A DNA stretch of 64,000 bases, taken from Candidatus Methanoperedens sp. (GTDB lineage: Archaea > Halobacteriota > Methanosarcinia > Methanosarcinales > Methanoperedenaceae). Where the stretch lies: the NCBI GenBank assembly GCA_027460525.1, contig JAPZAS010000029.1, positions 1-64,000 of the forward strand. The letters run 5' to 3'. Positions 25,329-34,500 of the stretch are shown here, in pieces. Below the pieces are notes generated by a model that ran no database searches, had not been told where the DNA came from, and saw only the letters and a list, made by a program, of their open reading frames with translations. A program made the translations under genes and the position numbers. The number at the start of each line of letters is the position of its first letter. Position 1 is the stretch's first letter.

Positions 25329-26516
25329 ATGTATCTTGACATTGAAAAATATGCAGACAGCAGGCTCGTAAAACCCGTTGCACGGGAATGCTGTGTTTAC
25401 TGCGGCGCATGTGTATGCGTGAACCCGAGCCCCGGAGTAGGTTTTGAAAACGGGGAACTGGTGTTCGATGAAGAGAGTATCATGTTCGATAAAGACCTGC
25501 AGGTCTGCCCGGTCATAAATGCCAACCACTCGACAACATATCCCAGACCTCCCGTTATGGAAGGTCAGACCGTCGATGAGCTTCTCGGTCCTTATCTTGA
25601 AATTTGTTCTACAAAAAGTACTGACGAGAGCGTTCTCCGAAAAGCACAGATCGGAGGAACAGTCACATCGTTGCTTCTGCAGGGGATGAAGGATGAGGTC
25701 ATTGATTCAGCCCTCCTTGTGGACAAAGACAAAGGATGGATCGGAAAACCCAGACTTGCCGCAACCCCTGAAGAAATCCTCGAATCCGCAGGCACCAAGC
25801 TTTCAGAGGCATCTGTTCTCACCTGCTGGCGGGATGCGATAAAAGCGGGATTTAAGAATCTTGCAATAGTGGGTATGCCCTGCGTAACCATAGCAGAGCA
25901 CCTCATTGACGGATCCCCTGATTTCAAAGAGTTCGGTGATGTACATAAGCTGAAAATAGGAATATTCTGCATGGAGGCTTTCAATTACCGCGGGCTTTTT
26001 ACCGAGTTCCTGAAGGATAACCAGAAAATAAAACCCTCCAATATCCAGAAAGTAGATGTAAAAGGCAGGATGATAATCCATGAGATAACGGTTGAGGATA
26101 AGATTGCAGTACATACCTATAGCTTAAAAGAACTCCATAAATACGGCCTGCTTGGCTGCCTTCCCTGCCATGATTATGCAGCAGAATATGCTGATATCTC
26201 GATAGGGTCTGTGGGAAGCGAAGATGGCTGGAATACCACGATTGTCAGGACAGAACTCGGAAAAAAGATACTGGATTCGGCAGTGGCATCAGGGCTTCTG
26301 GCAAAAAAAGAATTGAAAGACCTCGAACATCTAAGAAAAGTAGCTGCACTCAAGAAGGCATTGAAAATCGGAGAGAAAACAAGAGAACCACCATCAAAAG
26401 TAACCAGGGACTGGATTGTCGCTGAAACGACAGTACAGGATTATACATATCCTGGGATTTTAAAGCCGATCTTAAAAGAACAGGCAAAAGAGAAAGGGTC
26501 GCAGGCACTCTGGTAA
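25329..26516 (+). CDS. F420-reducing hydrogenase/dehydrogenase beta-subunit family protein (FrhB-like)
   Basis: A 396-residue protein of the FrhB/FpoF/FqoF family, which binds FAD and iron-sulfur clusters and exchanges electrons with coenzyme F420. The N-terminus carries a Cys-rich site (ECCVYCGACVCVNPSPG). The C-terminal half has family features such as GMPCVTIAEHL, KIGIFCMEAF and LLGCLPCHDYAAEYADISIG. The ATG at 25329 follows GGGAGGTC. No hydrogenase large or small subunit is nearby, so it is probably an F420-linked dehydrogenase module working with the ferredoxin and perhaps the cytochrome gene downstream. Direction of electron flow is not determined. Confidence 0.92.
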   Translation: MYLDIEKYADSRLVKPVARECCVYCGACVCVNPSPGVGFENGELVFDEESIMFDKDLQVCPVINANHSTTYPRPPVMEGQTVDELLGPYLEICSTKSTDESVLRKAQIGGTVTSLLLQGMKDEVIDSALLVDKDKGWIGKPRLAATPEEILESAGTKLSEASVLTCWRDAIKAGFKNLAIVGMPCVTIAEHLIDGSPDFKEFGDVHKLKIGIFCMEAFNYRGLFTEFLKDNQKIKPSNIQKVDVKGRMIIHEITVEDKIAVHTYSLKELHKYGLLGCLPCHDYAAEYADISIGSVGSEDGWNTTIVRTELGKKILDSAVASGLLAKKELKDLEHLRKVAALKKALKIGEKTREPPSKVTRDWIVAETTVQDYTYPGILKPILKEQAKEKGSQALW

Positions 26517-26603
26517 GGGCGGCGAGAAACGACTTGACAATGGTTTTATCTCCTTGAACGACCAGAATAATATCCCGGACAACCCCATGAGGAGGGATGA
26601 TGT

Positions 26604-27803
26604 ATGAGATTAAAATTAATATACGGAATAATATTAGGTTTAATGTTCATGTGGATAATTCCAGCAGTGCATGCTGAAGGAGAATTTCAGTTAAGCTATT
26701 CCTGTACCAGCTGTCACCAGGAGAGGTATAACGAATGGTCCCGCTCGATGCATGCGCTGGCAGTTAACGACCCGATTTTTGAGGCAGCATACCTGAGAGC
26801 CTATCAATCCGACCCCAAATACAGGAACTTCTGCCTGACCTGCCACTCCCCAACGACCAGGATAACCAACGATTTCAACCTGACAAAATCGATATCTGTT
26901 GAAGGTATTACCTGCAGTTTCTGCCATTCAGTCACAGGAGTTGAGAATAACAATTTTACCTTCAATCCAAATAACCCAATGCAGGGACCTTATAATGATT
27001 CAAAGACAGATGCACATGCTTCTGCATACTCGGCGCTCCATACAAAATCAGAGTTCTGTGCAGGATGCCACGAGTTCTCGATCAACGGCGTGCCCATCTC
27101 CGATACCTATTCGGAATGGAAGGAAGGACCCTATGCAGCCGAGGGAAAGCAATGCCAGGACTGCCATATGGAGACAAAAAGCGGGGCTGCAGCGGAGAAC
27201 GGGACAATCCGGGATAAGGTTTACCAGCACTTCTGGTACGGTGGACACACCGGGCAGTTCTTACAAAATGCTTTTCAGATAGAGTCATCGATGCAGAGAA
27301 CAGGAAACCGGGTCAAAGTTACGATCAATATTACCAACAACAACGTGGGTCACATGATTCCAAGCGGTCTCCCCTCAAGAAAGGTGGTTCTGGACTTTAA
27401 GGCAAGCGACGAGCAGGGACGGGAGATATTCAGTGACCAGAAAGTTTACGCCAAGACTCTTGTCGACCAATATGGTAATGAAGTGGCTGACTTCTGGAAG
27501 GCGGTCTCCATAGCCAAGGATAACAGATTCAAGCCGAAAGAGAGCAGGCTAGAGGTGTTCGAGTTTGATGTGCCAGATGGAACAGGTAAACTGGATACGC
27601 AGGCAACGTTGACCTATCAGCTGCAAGCAGAGATTATTACCACGGAAACGGAATCTGTGAACGTGGAATTAGCAAAGGTAAGCAACACCACAACATTCAA
27701 CATGGCAGCCCAGGCAACGCCAAAAGGAACGCCGGCACTGGGATGGGTTGGGATTCTTATAGCCATGACAGCAGCCGTATTGGTAATTAGAAGAAAAAGA
27801 TAG
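26604..27803 (+). CDS. Secreted, membrane-anchored pentahaem cytochrome c
   Basis: A 399-residue protein with a signal peptide (MRLKLIYGIILGLMF, cleaved near AVHA). It has five CxxCH haem-binding motifs starting at Cys34, 77, 104, 152 and 184, then a beta-rich domain of about 170 residues. The C-terminal hydrophobic segment (GWVGILIAMTAAVLVI) ends in RRKR, which anchors it outside the membrane. The haem part resembles cytochrome c554-like proteins. GGAGG lies seven bases before the ATG. It follows the FrhB-like gene by 87 bases. Multihaem cytochromes in methanotrophic archaea carry electrons out of the cell; that role is plausible but inferred. Confidence 0.93.
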   Translation: MRLKLIYGIILGLMFMWIIPAVHAEGEFQLSYSCTSCHQERYNEWSRSMHALAVNDPIFEAAYLRAYQSDPKYRNFCLTCHSPTTRITNDFNLTKSISVEGITCSFCHSVTGVENNNFTFNPNNPMQGPYNDSKTDAHASAYSALHTKSEFCAGCHEFSINGVPISDTYSEWKEGPYAAEGKQCQDCHMETKSGAAAENGTIRDKVYQHFWYGGHTGQFLQNAFQIESSMQRTGNRVKVTINITNNNVGHMIPSGLPSRKVVLDFKASDEQGREIFSDQKVYAKTLVDQYGNEVADFWKAVSIAKDNRFKPKESRLEVFEFDVPDGTGKLDTQATLTYQLQAEIITTETESVNVELAKVSNTTTFNMAAQATPKGTPALGWVGILIAMTAAVLVIRRKR

Positions 27804-27904
27804 CAAGCCAAAAGGAACGTGGAAGAGCCGTTGAACCGAATGATGGCTGGATGGCTCTCCGGGCTCGCAAAGAAGGCATCCTGTCCTTAATCTAAATTGA
27901 AAGT

Positions 27905-28462
27905 ATGGAACTAAAGCTGGATAAAGATGAATATCCCGTTGGCTATGCAAGGATTGGTGGCGGAGTTCTGGTTTTAACGAACTTGCGGCTTTTAATAGAC
28001 CGCGGGTTCAGGATATTCGGAGAAAAAACAAAATCAATCCGGATAAAAGACATCACAGACGTGAAATTCAATAAGAGCTTCTTGTTCGGAACAGGTATCG
28101 ATATAAAATATGTAGAAGATAACAGGGAGCATACCATTTTTACAGAATTTACTGCCGCAACAGAGGCAAAAGAAATTACAGATAAGGTTCGCTCTTTGCT
28201 GAAAGGAGGTATTCTGGCACCCGTTGAAGTTCCAAAAGGGGAGGTAGGAAGGATTTCATTGGAAGAAGCAGAGCAAATTGCGCTGAATTTTATGGAAAAA
28301 AAAGCCAGTAATCTTAAAGTTGATGAAATAAGACATATTGCAGGGGCATGGAATATTATCCTGTCAAATCAGGATACATATGCTGTTGTTGTGGGCGATG
28401 ACGGGGAAGTGGAAGCATGGAAGAAGATAACTAAAAGCCAGGGATCAGGAACTTTCAGGTGA
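27905..28462 (+). CDS. PH/GRAM-like domain protein
   Basis: A 185-residue soluble protein. The first 95 residues resemble a bacterial PH/GRAM fold (YARIGGGVLVLTNLRLLIDRG, with IRIKDITDVKFNK). The C-terminal 75 residues look like a small alpha/beta domain (LEEAEQIALNFMEKKA, then WNIILSNQDTYAVVV). No signal or membrane segment is present. The function is unknown. It stands alone after the cytochrome gene and converges with the next gene. Confidence 0.8.
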   Translation: MELKLDKDEYPVGYARIGGGVLVLTNLRLLIDRGFRIFGEKTKSIRIKDITDVKFNKSFLFGTGIDIKYVEDNREHTIFTEFTAATEAKEITDKVRSLLKGGILAPVEVPKGEVGRISLEEAEQIALNFMEKKASNLKVDEIRHIAGAWNIILSNQDTYAVVVGDDGEVEAWKKITKSQGSGTFR

Positions 28463-28465
28463 GCA

Positions 28466-28969
28466 TTATTTAAAGTCCTGTCCAAAAATTTTTAAAGTAT
28501 TACTCTTCCTGAGCCTGATCCTCAAAACATCGGCTGCACTGCTTAAATCAGTATCATAAAGGTCTTTTATCTTCGAATTGTATACCAATGTATAGACTTT
28601 CCTTATATCCGCCTCTGCCCTCTCTTTCAAACTCGCATCTTCAGGCGCCAGAATGGTTTGGAACTCATTTTGATTTGACAATACGAAGCTTCTTAAGTCT
28701 TCTGTGGTTTTCATGCCGGGAAGAAGGCGAAGCGCTCTGATAACGGGTAGACCCCTCGTTTTCCGATGTTTTGGACCGTCATGAAGATACAAGCCGAACT
28801 TTGAATCTTTTGTTTTTATTATTGCTGTGAGGGTCAGCGCCCCTGCCCCGCTGCACACCTCGACCTTCTCGCCGAGGACAGAATAACCCATTTCAGATAA
28901 CTCTTTCCCTGCGAATTGCAGGAGTGAGAGTTCATATTCTTTTTCAGGAATGCCCCAGTAATCGGTCAT
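28466..28969 (-). CDS. Hypothetical protein
   Basis: About 167 residues from the ATG at 28969 (MTDYWGIPEKEYELSLLQFA). A longer open frame extends to 29197, but the extra part is low-complexity and crosses hairpins. A TATA box (tataaatatc on the minus strand, plus 28991-29000) would start transcription right at 28969, so the shorter gene is preferred. The protein has a Cys in a VEVCSGAGALTLTAIIKTK strand and a KERAEADIRKVYTL helix. I do not recognise the family. Confidence 0.7.
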   Translation of the reverse strand: MTDYWGIPEKEYELSLLQFAGKELSEMGYSVLGEKVEVCSGAGALTLTAIIKTKDSKFGLYLHDGPKHRKTRGLPVIRALRLLPGMKTTEDLRSFVLSNQNEFQTILAPEDASLKERAEADIRKVYTLVYNSKIKDLYDTDLSSAADVLRIRLRKSNTLKIFGQDFK

Positions 28970-29257
28970 AGCAGCAAGCAGGTAGGGATGGATATTTATA
29001 GATATCTGAATCCTGTGGATTAGAATGCGCGCACTCCGTGCGTGGTTGAGTTCAGCGCCGCTATCGCGGATAAGCACTTCGCTTCGCTCGGGGGCTGCTT
29101 TCAGATATGAACTGTTTTTCGGCTGAATATAATAAATATAATTATAAAAAACACTCATCATCAACATAATATATATAATCATGAGCAAAAAATTCATATA
29201 TTATGGCCATAGATATAAAGTTAGTGACCACGATTAATTGCTACTTATATATACAAT
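28970..29257. other. Intergenic region with small hairpins and divergent promoters
   Basis: This stretch holds the TATA box of the gene to the left, several short GC-rich palindromes (gcac/gtgc and ccgc/gcgg near 29025-29060), then an AT-rich part. The box gatataaag near 29212-29220 is a likely promoter for the KaiC-like gene. No gene is seen. Confidence 0.4.
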
Positions 29258-30145
29258 ATGCGCGATAAACACCCTATCCACACCACCCTCAGCACGGATG
29301 CGATGAGGATACTTGAGCGTTATGAGAAGGAGCTCGGGACAAAGAATGCTGTGCTTGAGCGCGCTCTACTCGGTATGGACAAGCTCAGGTTCAAAGAAAA
29401 GATAGACATTCAAAATATCAGCAGGATCATCAAAAGGGTAAAAACCGGTGTTCCCGGCTTTGACGGGCTTGTTGAAGGGGGCATACCCGAAGGCTTTGTC
29501 GTGGTGGTAACAGGTCCACCGGGTACTGGAAAGACCATATTTTCACTGCAGTTTTTGCTTGAAGGAATAAAGAATAGCGAACGATGTATTTTTTTTTCTT
29601 TCGAGGAAATGGCGGACCAGCTTATAAAGCAGACCCTTCGCTTCGGATGGGATATCGGAGAGTATATCGATAAAGGATATCTTGAGATCTTCGGGTTCAG
29701 CAGGTTTTCAACAGAGGAGATAATTGAAATCATTAATATTTTCAAGCCCAATAGGATTGTTTTTGATTCACTTAATGTATTTCCTGATGTCGGGGAGTTC
29801 AGGCGGTCCATGCAGTGGCGGAATATCCTGAAGGAAATAAAGGACATGAAGATAACGTGCTTCGCTATCACTGAAAAAAGATATAGCGCTGAAGTAAAAG
29901 AATTTGATGATTTCGATTTTATGGGCGATGCTATCATTTTTTTCGATAAGAGGCAGAAGCATGATCTGGATCCATACCCGACCCATTATATTCAGATCCA
30001 AAAAATGCGATTGACAAAAGTCAATGAAATACCCAACTCGTTCATTTTTACAAACCACGGAATGACGCTCATGGGTACCAATCTGGAAAAAAAACTTGTG
30101 GATTCTTCCAAGGCTCAGAAACAGGTACAGGGGATCATGGTGTAA
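29258..30145 (+). CDS. KaiC/RAD55-like RecA-superfamily ATPase
   Basis: A 295-residue ATPase. The first 45 residues look like a ribbon-helix-helix-type segment (HTTLSTDAMRILERYEKELG). The RecA core follows: Walker A GPPGTGKT (near residue 90), SFEEMADQLIKQ, and Walker B RIVFDSLNVF near residue 170. It has a single ATPase domain, unlike double-domain KaiC. Such proteins are common in archaea, often linked to signalling, with mostly unknown roles. The last 187 bases of the gene are repeated at 31318-31504, beyond a toxin-antitoxin pair. Confidence 0.88.
   Translation: MRDKHPIHTTLSTDAMRILERYEKELGTKNAVLERALLGMDKLRFKEKIDIQNISRIIKRVKTGVPGFDGLVEGGIPEGFVVVVTGPPGTGKTIFSLQFLLEGIKNSERCIFFSFEEMADQLIKQTLRFGWDIGEYIDKGYLEIFGFSRFSTEEIIEIINIFKPNRIVFDSLNVFPDVGEFRRSMQWRNILKEIKDMKITCFAITEKRYSAEVKEFDDFDFMGDAIIFFDKRQKHDLDPYPTHYIQIQKMRLTKVNEIPNSFIFTNHGMTLMGTNLEKKLVDSSKAQKQVQGIMV
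29959..30145 (+). repeat. 3' end of the KaiC-like gene (intact copy of direct repeat)
   Basis: The last 187 bases of the intact gene match 31318-31504 at 180 positions with no gap, including the stop codon. The similarity ends at the stop. The 1.17 kb between the copies holds VapB, VapC and a glycosyltransferase remnant. Confidence 0.92.
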
Positions 30146-30257
30146 TCCGCGGCATCCGTGTTCTATTTCGTTTTAATTGCATAGGTACTGTGGTCCATGG
30201 TGGTTGTCTGGGGTTATTCTTTCCCTTGCAGAAAAAGGGCATCAATGGATGCTGGCA

Positions 30258-30267
30258 ATATATAAAT
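30258..30267 (+). promoter_or_regulatory. TATA box of the toxin-antitoxin pair
   Basis: The sequence atatataaat lies 25-34 bases before the antitoxin ATG, predicting a nearly leaderless transcript. No ribosome binding site is seen before that ATG. The flanking AT-rich bases are the likely autoregulatory site for the antitoxin. Confidence 0.45.
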
Positions 30268-30291
30268 ACTATTAAATCACTATAAGTTTTT

Positions 30292-30540
30292 ATGGCTGAT
30301 ACTACTACATTAACACTAAAATTCAAAGGAATCGAAGCACATCTTCTCAAACAGATGGTTGATCTGGGCTTGTTCAACAGTAAATCAGAGGCGATTAGAT
30401 CTGCATTAATAAAATACGCTATAGACCTTAACCTCCTTGATAAAAAAACAATATGGCAGGAGATACAGGCAACTAAAAGGAGAAAAGTAAGCTCCGAACA
30501 ACTAGCAGTAGATATTCAGAGTATACGTGATGAAGCATAG
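30292..30540 (+). CDS. vapB: VapB-like antitoxin (ribbon-helix-helix)
   Basis: An 82-residue DNA-binding antitoxin. The N-terminal TTTLTLKFKGIEAHLLKQMV and FNSKSEAIRSALIKYA form a ribbon-helix-helix domain. The charged C-terminal tail (TKRRKVSSEQLAVDIQSIRD) would wrap the toxin. It overlaps the VapC gene, as in type II systems. It lies inside the segment bracketed by the KaiC 3'-end repeats, and such modules often stabilise inserted DNA. Confidence 0.88.
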   Translation: MADTTTLTLKFKGIEAHLLKQMVDLGLFNSKSEAIRSALIKYAIDLNLLDKKTIWQEIQATKRRKVSSEQLAVDIQSIRDEA

Positions 30541-30955
30541 AATCTTTCTGGATACCAACGTTATCATATTCGCCTTTGAATTCCCAGACTCAAATTCAAA
30601 TACGATCATAGAACAGCTAAACGATGGAAAAATAGAGGCTATAATTTCAGAACGCGTAATAAAGGAAGTCTATCGTTATTTTAAAAAATATTATGATAAA
30701 AAACTTGCAGACAGCTTCAGGAATTATCTCTATAAAGCCTGCAGGATACTACTTTCCAAAGACGTTAAAGATACTATGAAAAAATACCGTGGACAAATAA
30801 AAGAAAAAGACTTGGAACAATTAGCTGTTGTGAAGAAATATGGGATTAAATATATCATAAGCCTGGACAGGGATTTCATAGGGCAGGAGGAGTACAGGAC
30901 ACCCAGGCAATTTGTAGAGTTAATCTACGGTGAAAGTAAAGAGAGCGATTTCTGA
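30530..30955 (+). CDS. vapC: VapC-like PIN-domain toxin
   Basis: A PIN-domain ribonuclease of about 141 residues. The first acidic residue is in IFLDTNVIIFAFE, another is in AIISERVIKEVYR, and the C-terminal pair is in YIISLDRDFIG. PIN toxins cleave RNA (tRNA or rRNA) when not bound by antitoxin. The ATG at 30530 lies inside the end of the antitoxin gene; a GTG at 30527 is also possible. The GC content and position fit an inserted module. Confidence 0.9.
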   Translation: MKHRIFLDTNVIIFAFEFPDSNSNTIIEQLNDGKIEAIISERVIKEVYRYFKKYYDKKLADSFRNYLYKACRILLSKDVKDTMKKYRGQIKEKDLEQLAVVKKYGIKYIISLDRDFIGQEEYRTPRQFVELIYGESKESDF

Positions 30956-31019
30956 ATTGGATATATACCCAATGTTCCCCATTCTAGGGCCACAAGCTAC
31001 TTTTTTAACTTTTTTCACA

Positions 31020-31321
31020 TTGAAGTAACAGGCGTTCCTTAATATGCGGGTATAACCGAGATCTTATTGAAATCCCCGCCCACTTCCGCGGCATAATCTT
31101 TCAGCCCTATAATTGATAACGAGGATTTTATCCGCGTCTTTGAGGGTCGCCTTCTCAAATTGCTTCGCGATACTTCTCTTATACTTGCCGGGAAGAAGCA
31201 TATGCAGGTGGTCAATCAGATAATACACAAATGGAATGTGATCCTTCTTCGCCTTGCGCATCTCCAGATAAGCATTGAGGATGACGAAGGCGATAATGAC
31301 ATCGGGTTTGAATTCTTGCAT
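31020..31321 (-). pseudogene. Glycosyltransferase fragment
   Basis: From 31321 the sequence reads EFKPDVIIAFVILNAYLEM, then IPFVYYLIDHLHMLLPGKY and KDADKILVIN. This is the N-terminal half of a family-4-like glycosyltransferase. After VIN the frame shifts: the expected continuation GLKDYAAEVGGDFNKISVIP appears in another frame and soon meets a stop. The true N-terminus and the whole donor-binding half are missing. It begins exactly at the border of the repeated KaiC 3' end, so it was cut there by recombination. It is non-functional. Confidence 0.75.
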
Positions 31322-31504
31322 GATCTGGATCCATATCTGACCCATTATATTCAGATCCAAAAAATGCGATTGACAAAAGTCAATGAAATACCCAACTCGT
31401 TCATTTTTACAAACCATGGAATTACGCTCATGGGTACCAGTCTGGAAAAAAAACTTGTGGATTCTTCCAAGGCTCAGAAACAGGTACAGGGAATCATGGA
31501 GTAA
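31318..31504 (+). repeat. Orphan copy of the KaiC-like gene's 3' end
   Basis: This 187-base direct repeat of 29959-30145 has seven substitutions, mostly silent or conservative, and keeps the frame and stop codon. It has no gene in front of it. It abuts the 3' end of the giant surface-protein gene, which suggests that the KaiC-like and surface-protein genes were once convergent neighbours. Confidence 0.92.
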
Positions 31505-31508
31505 GATC

Positions 31509-34500
31509 TCATGTTTTTTCACCAAAGTGCTGGGCTGCTATTGTGAGATCTGCAATATCCACAACGCCGTCCATATTCACATCATAGCGAGGATAAGGCG
31601 CTACAACAATTTCATTGAAATGCTGTTCGATGATCGTCAAATCTTCGATATTTACGATTCCGTCCTCATTGACATCGTAGCGCGGATAGACAGTTATAGA
31701 TACAACTCCGTTTGTCAAATTCAAAGGAATCGCAACCCCACCGGGATCGCTGATTTTCACATTGGAGAGATTAATTCCGGATGCGCCCGATGAACCGATT
31801 GCAGTAGCGTTGATAATGATGAATGTGCCTGGAGTCGATACATTTGAGTGCCCGAGGACAGCTTCGGAGATATTTACGATCGTACCCAGAGAATTATTTA
31901 TTGTACCGTTATTGAAGAATGTACTTGCTCCGTTCTGTCTAAAAAGATCTCCCTCTGTGATACTGTTGACATTAAGTATGGACTGGTTAAAAGCAATGTT
32001 TAGCTGCGCACCTGCAATTGCATTACCGGATGGATCAATAGATATACTCAAATTAAACATTTGCCCCTGAGATACTGTCTTGTTTGAAGGGCTGATAACA
32101 ACTTTTGCCGCTGTTTGGGTTGGAGTAGGTGTAGCTGTTACAGTTGCAGTTGGAGTAGGTGTATCTGTAGCAGTGGCAGTTGGAGTAGGTGTGTCTGTTG
32201 CAGTGGCAGTTGGAGTAGGTGTGTCTGTTGCAGTTGCTGTTGGGGTAGATGTAGCTGTAGCTGTTGCTGTGGCTGTTGGAGTAGGTGTGTCTGTTGCTGT
32301 TGGGGTAGATGTAGCTGTAGCTGTTGCTGTGGCTGTTGGAGTAGGTGTGTCTGTTGCTGTTGGGGTAGATGTAGCTGTAGCTGTTGCTGTGGCTGTTGGA
32401 GTAGGTGTAGCTGTTGCTGTGGCTGTTGGAGTAGGTGTGTCTGTTGCTGTTGCAGTTGGGGTAGGTGTTGCTGTTGGGGTTGGAGTAGGTGTGTCTGTTG
32501 CTGTTGCAGTTGGGGTAGGTGTTGCTGTTGGGGTTGGGGTAGTAGGTGTGTCTGTTGCTGTTGCAGTTGGGGTAGGTGTTGCTGTTGGGGTTGGAGTAGG
32601 TGTGTCTGTTGCTGTTGCAGTTGGGGTAGGTGTAGCTGTTGCAGTTGCTGTTGGTGTAGGTGTGGCTGTTGCTGTTGGGGTTGGTGTAGGTGTGTCTGTT
32701 GCTGTTGGGGTTGGAGTAGGTGTGTCTGTTGCTGTTGGGGTTGGAGTAGGTGTAGCTGTTGCAGTTGCAGTTGGAGTAGGTGTGTCTGTTGCAGTTGCAG
32801 TTGGAGTAGCTGAGGCAGTTGCAGTTGGAGTAGGTGCTACGGTTACATTCCAGAGCCATTCCTTCGAATCCGAGAGACCAGTTGTAGTATTCAGAGCAGA
32901 AGCAGTTACGTTCCAGAATCCTGCAACTGCGGTGCTGTTGATATATGTGGAACCGTTTACACCGCTCTGATTGAATACCTCTATTCCGTTGATGTACCAG
33001 GTCGCCTTCACGGTCTGGTCGACGGTCACGTTGAAGGAGACAGCCTCACTGGTATTGACGGTGACAGACAGAGATGAACTGTTTGTCTTATTGTTGCTCC
33101 ACGATGTTATGCCTGGGGGGTCGTAGGTGACATTGTTATCCGTTATGAAACTGGAAATGCTCGAATTTGCCCATAAGGACATATTAGAACCGTTGAAAGC
33201 GAAAACTGAGTCGTAATACCTGGTGTCGTTGTTCAGGCCGGTTATGTCGACACTCCTGTCCGTACCGCCTGACTGGTTCGCGGTCTGTGAAGGATCCGAT
33301 AAATCAGAATTTATGGAATACTTAATTTGAGTCAATGCATTGCTCTGGTCTACTGTGAAATTAATTATGCTAAAAGTATCGCCAACCGAACCGTTCGTCA
33401 CATTGGTTATTGAAGGGGTCGTATTAGTATCAAGAGCAATTGCCAGAGGCACCTGTGTATTTTGAGATACAGAAACTGAACTCAAACTTCCTGTGCCGCT
33501 GTTATTAAATGCCCATACTGTTATGTTGGACCAATTTCCTGCACCGGCAGAATTATTATAGAACGTATTCGAACTGCCATTTATCCAGATACCGTTTACG
33601 CTAACATTATAGCTATCTGTAATGTTTCCAGCGCCAGATTGCCAGGTATGGTTGACCCAATGATTTCCTGCTGTATTCTGTAAATTAGCAGGTGCGGGCG
33701 GGATAAAGTTATGTGGTACAGATACATTGCTGTTCGTCGTGAAATTATAGGTAGTCGAATTTGTCCGCAGTGTTGTGTTACTATTGTTATGGGCAAACCA
33801 CTGATAATAATACTTGGTTCCGTTATCTAAATTGGCAACCTTGACAGTCCTATCAGTTCCACCTGTTAAGTTAGAAGTTTGAGCATAACCCGTTAGATCA
33901 GAGTTCTTGGAGTATCTAATGTATGAAATTGCATTGCTTTGATCTATTGTAGCGTTCAAGATTCCCCATGTATCCCCGACTGTACCATTAGCGATATTAG
34001 TAATTGTGGGAGTAGTATTCGTATCAACGTCATTCACAGTAACGGTTATAGTTTCAGAAGCTACAGCACTGTAGTTATCCGTTGTATTGAATTCCCAATA
34101 ATATATTCCCGCATCAGAGTATGTGGGTTTCCACGAAAAGTTTTTTTGAGTTAAATAACCTTTTGTTGCATTAGTTCTGTAGGTCAATACATCATTATCA
34201 ACATCAGTAGAGGATATTGTGAAATTCAGCCATTGACCTTCGTTCACGCTCTTTTTGCCTATTGACTGCTGGACTGGATTATTGTTTGGAACCCTTGTAT
34301 TCTGGCTTATACCCGTTGTATTGATCGTCCCATTGCCTGAACTGTTAAAGGCATATACGGTTATATTGCTCCATCCATGAGCCCCGACTGAAGCATTGAA
34401 ATAAGTGTTTGCAGTGCCGTTTGACCACGTACCGTTATGACTTATGTTATAACTATTTGTGATGCTACCTGAACCGGCCTGCCATGTATGGTTCACCCAG

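Noticed and set aside
28970-29197. A 76-residue N-terminal extension of the hypothetical protein at 28466-28969
   Set aside because: The extension crosses GC-rich hairpins and a TATA box that points to a start at 28969.
31160-31504. A 114-codon plus-strand frame ending with the KaiC-like C-terminus
   Set aside because: Its first half is antisense to a clear glycosyltransferase fragment; it is a chance fusion across the repeat border, not a gene.
32080-32970. Long open frames on both strands across the Thr/Pro repeat (Val/Gly-rich or Cys/Ser-rich proteins)
   Set aside because: They arise because the 6-base-type repeat lacks stop codons in several frames. Only the minus-strand frame joins real domains on both sides.
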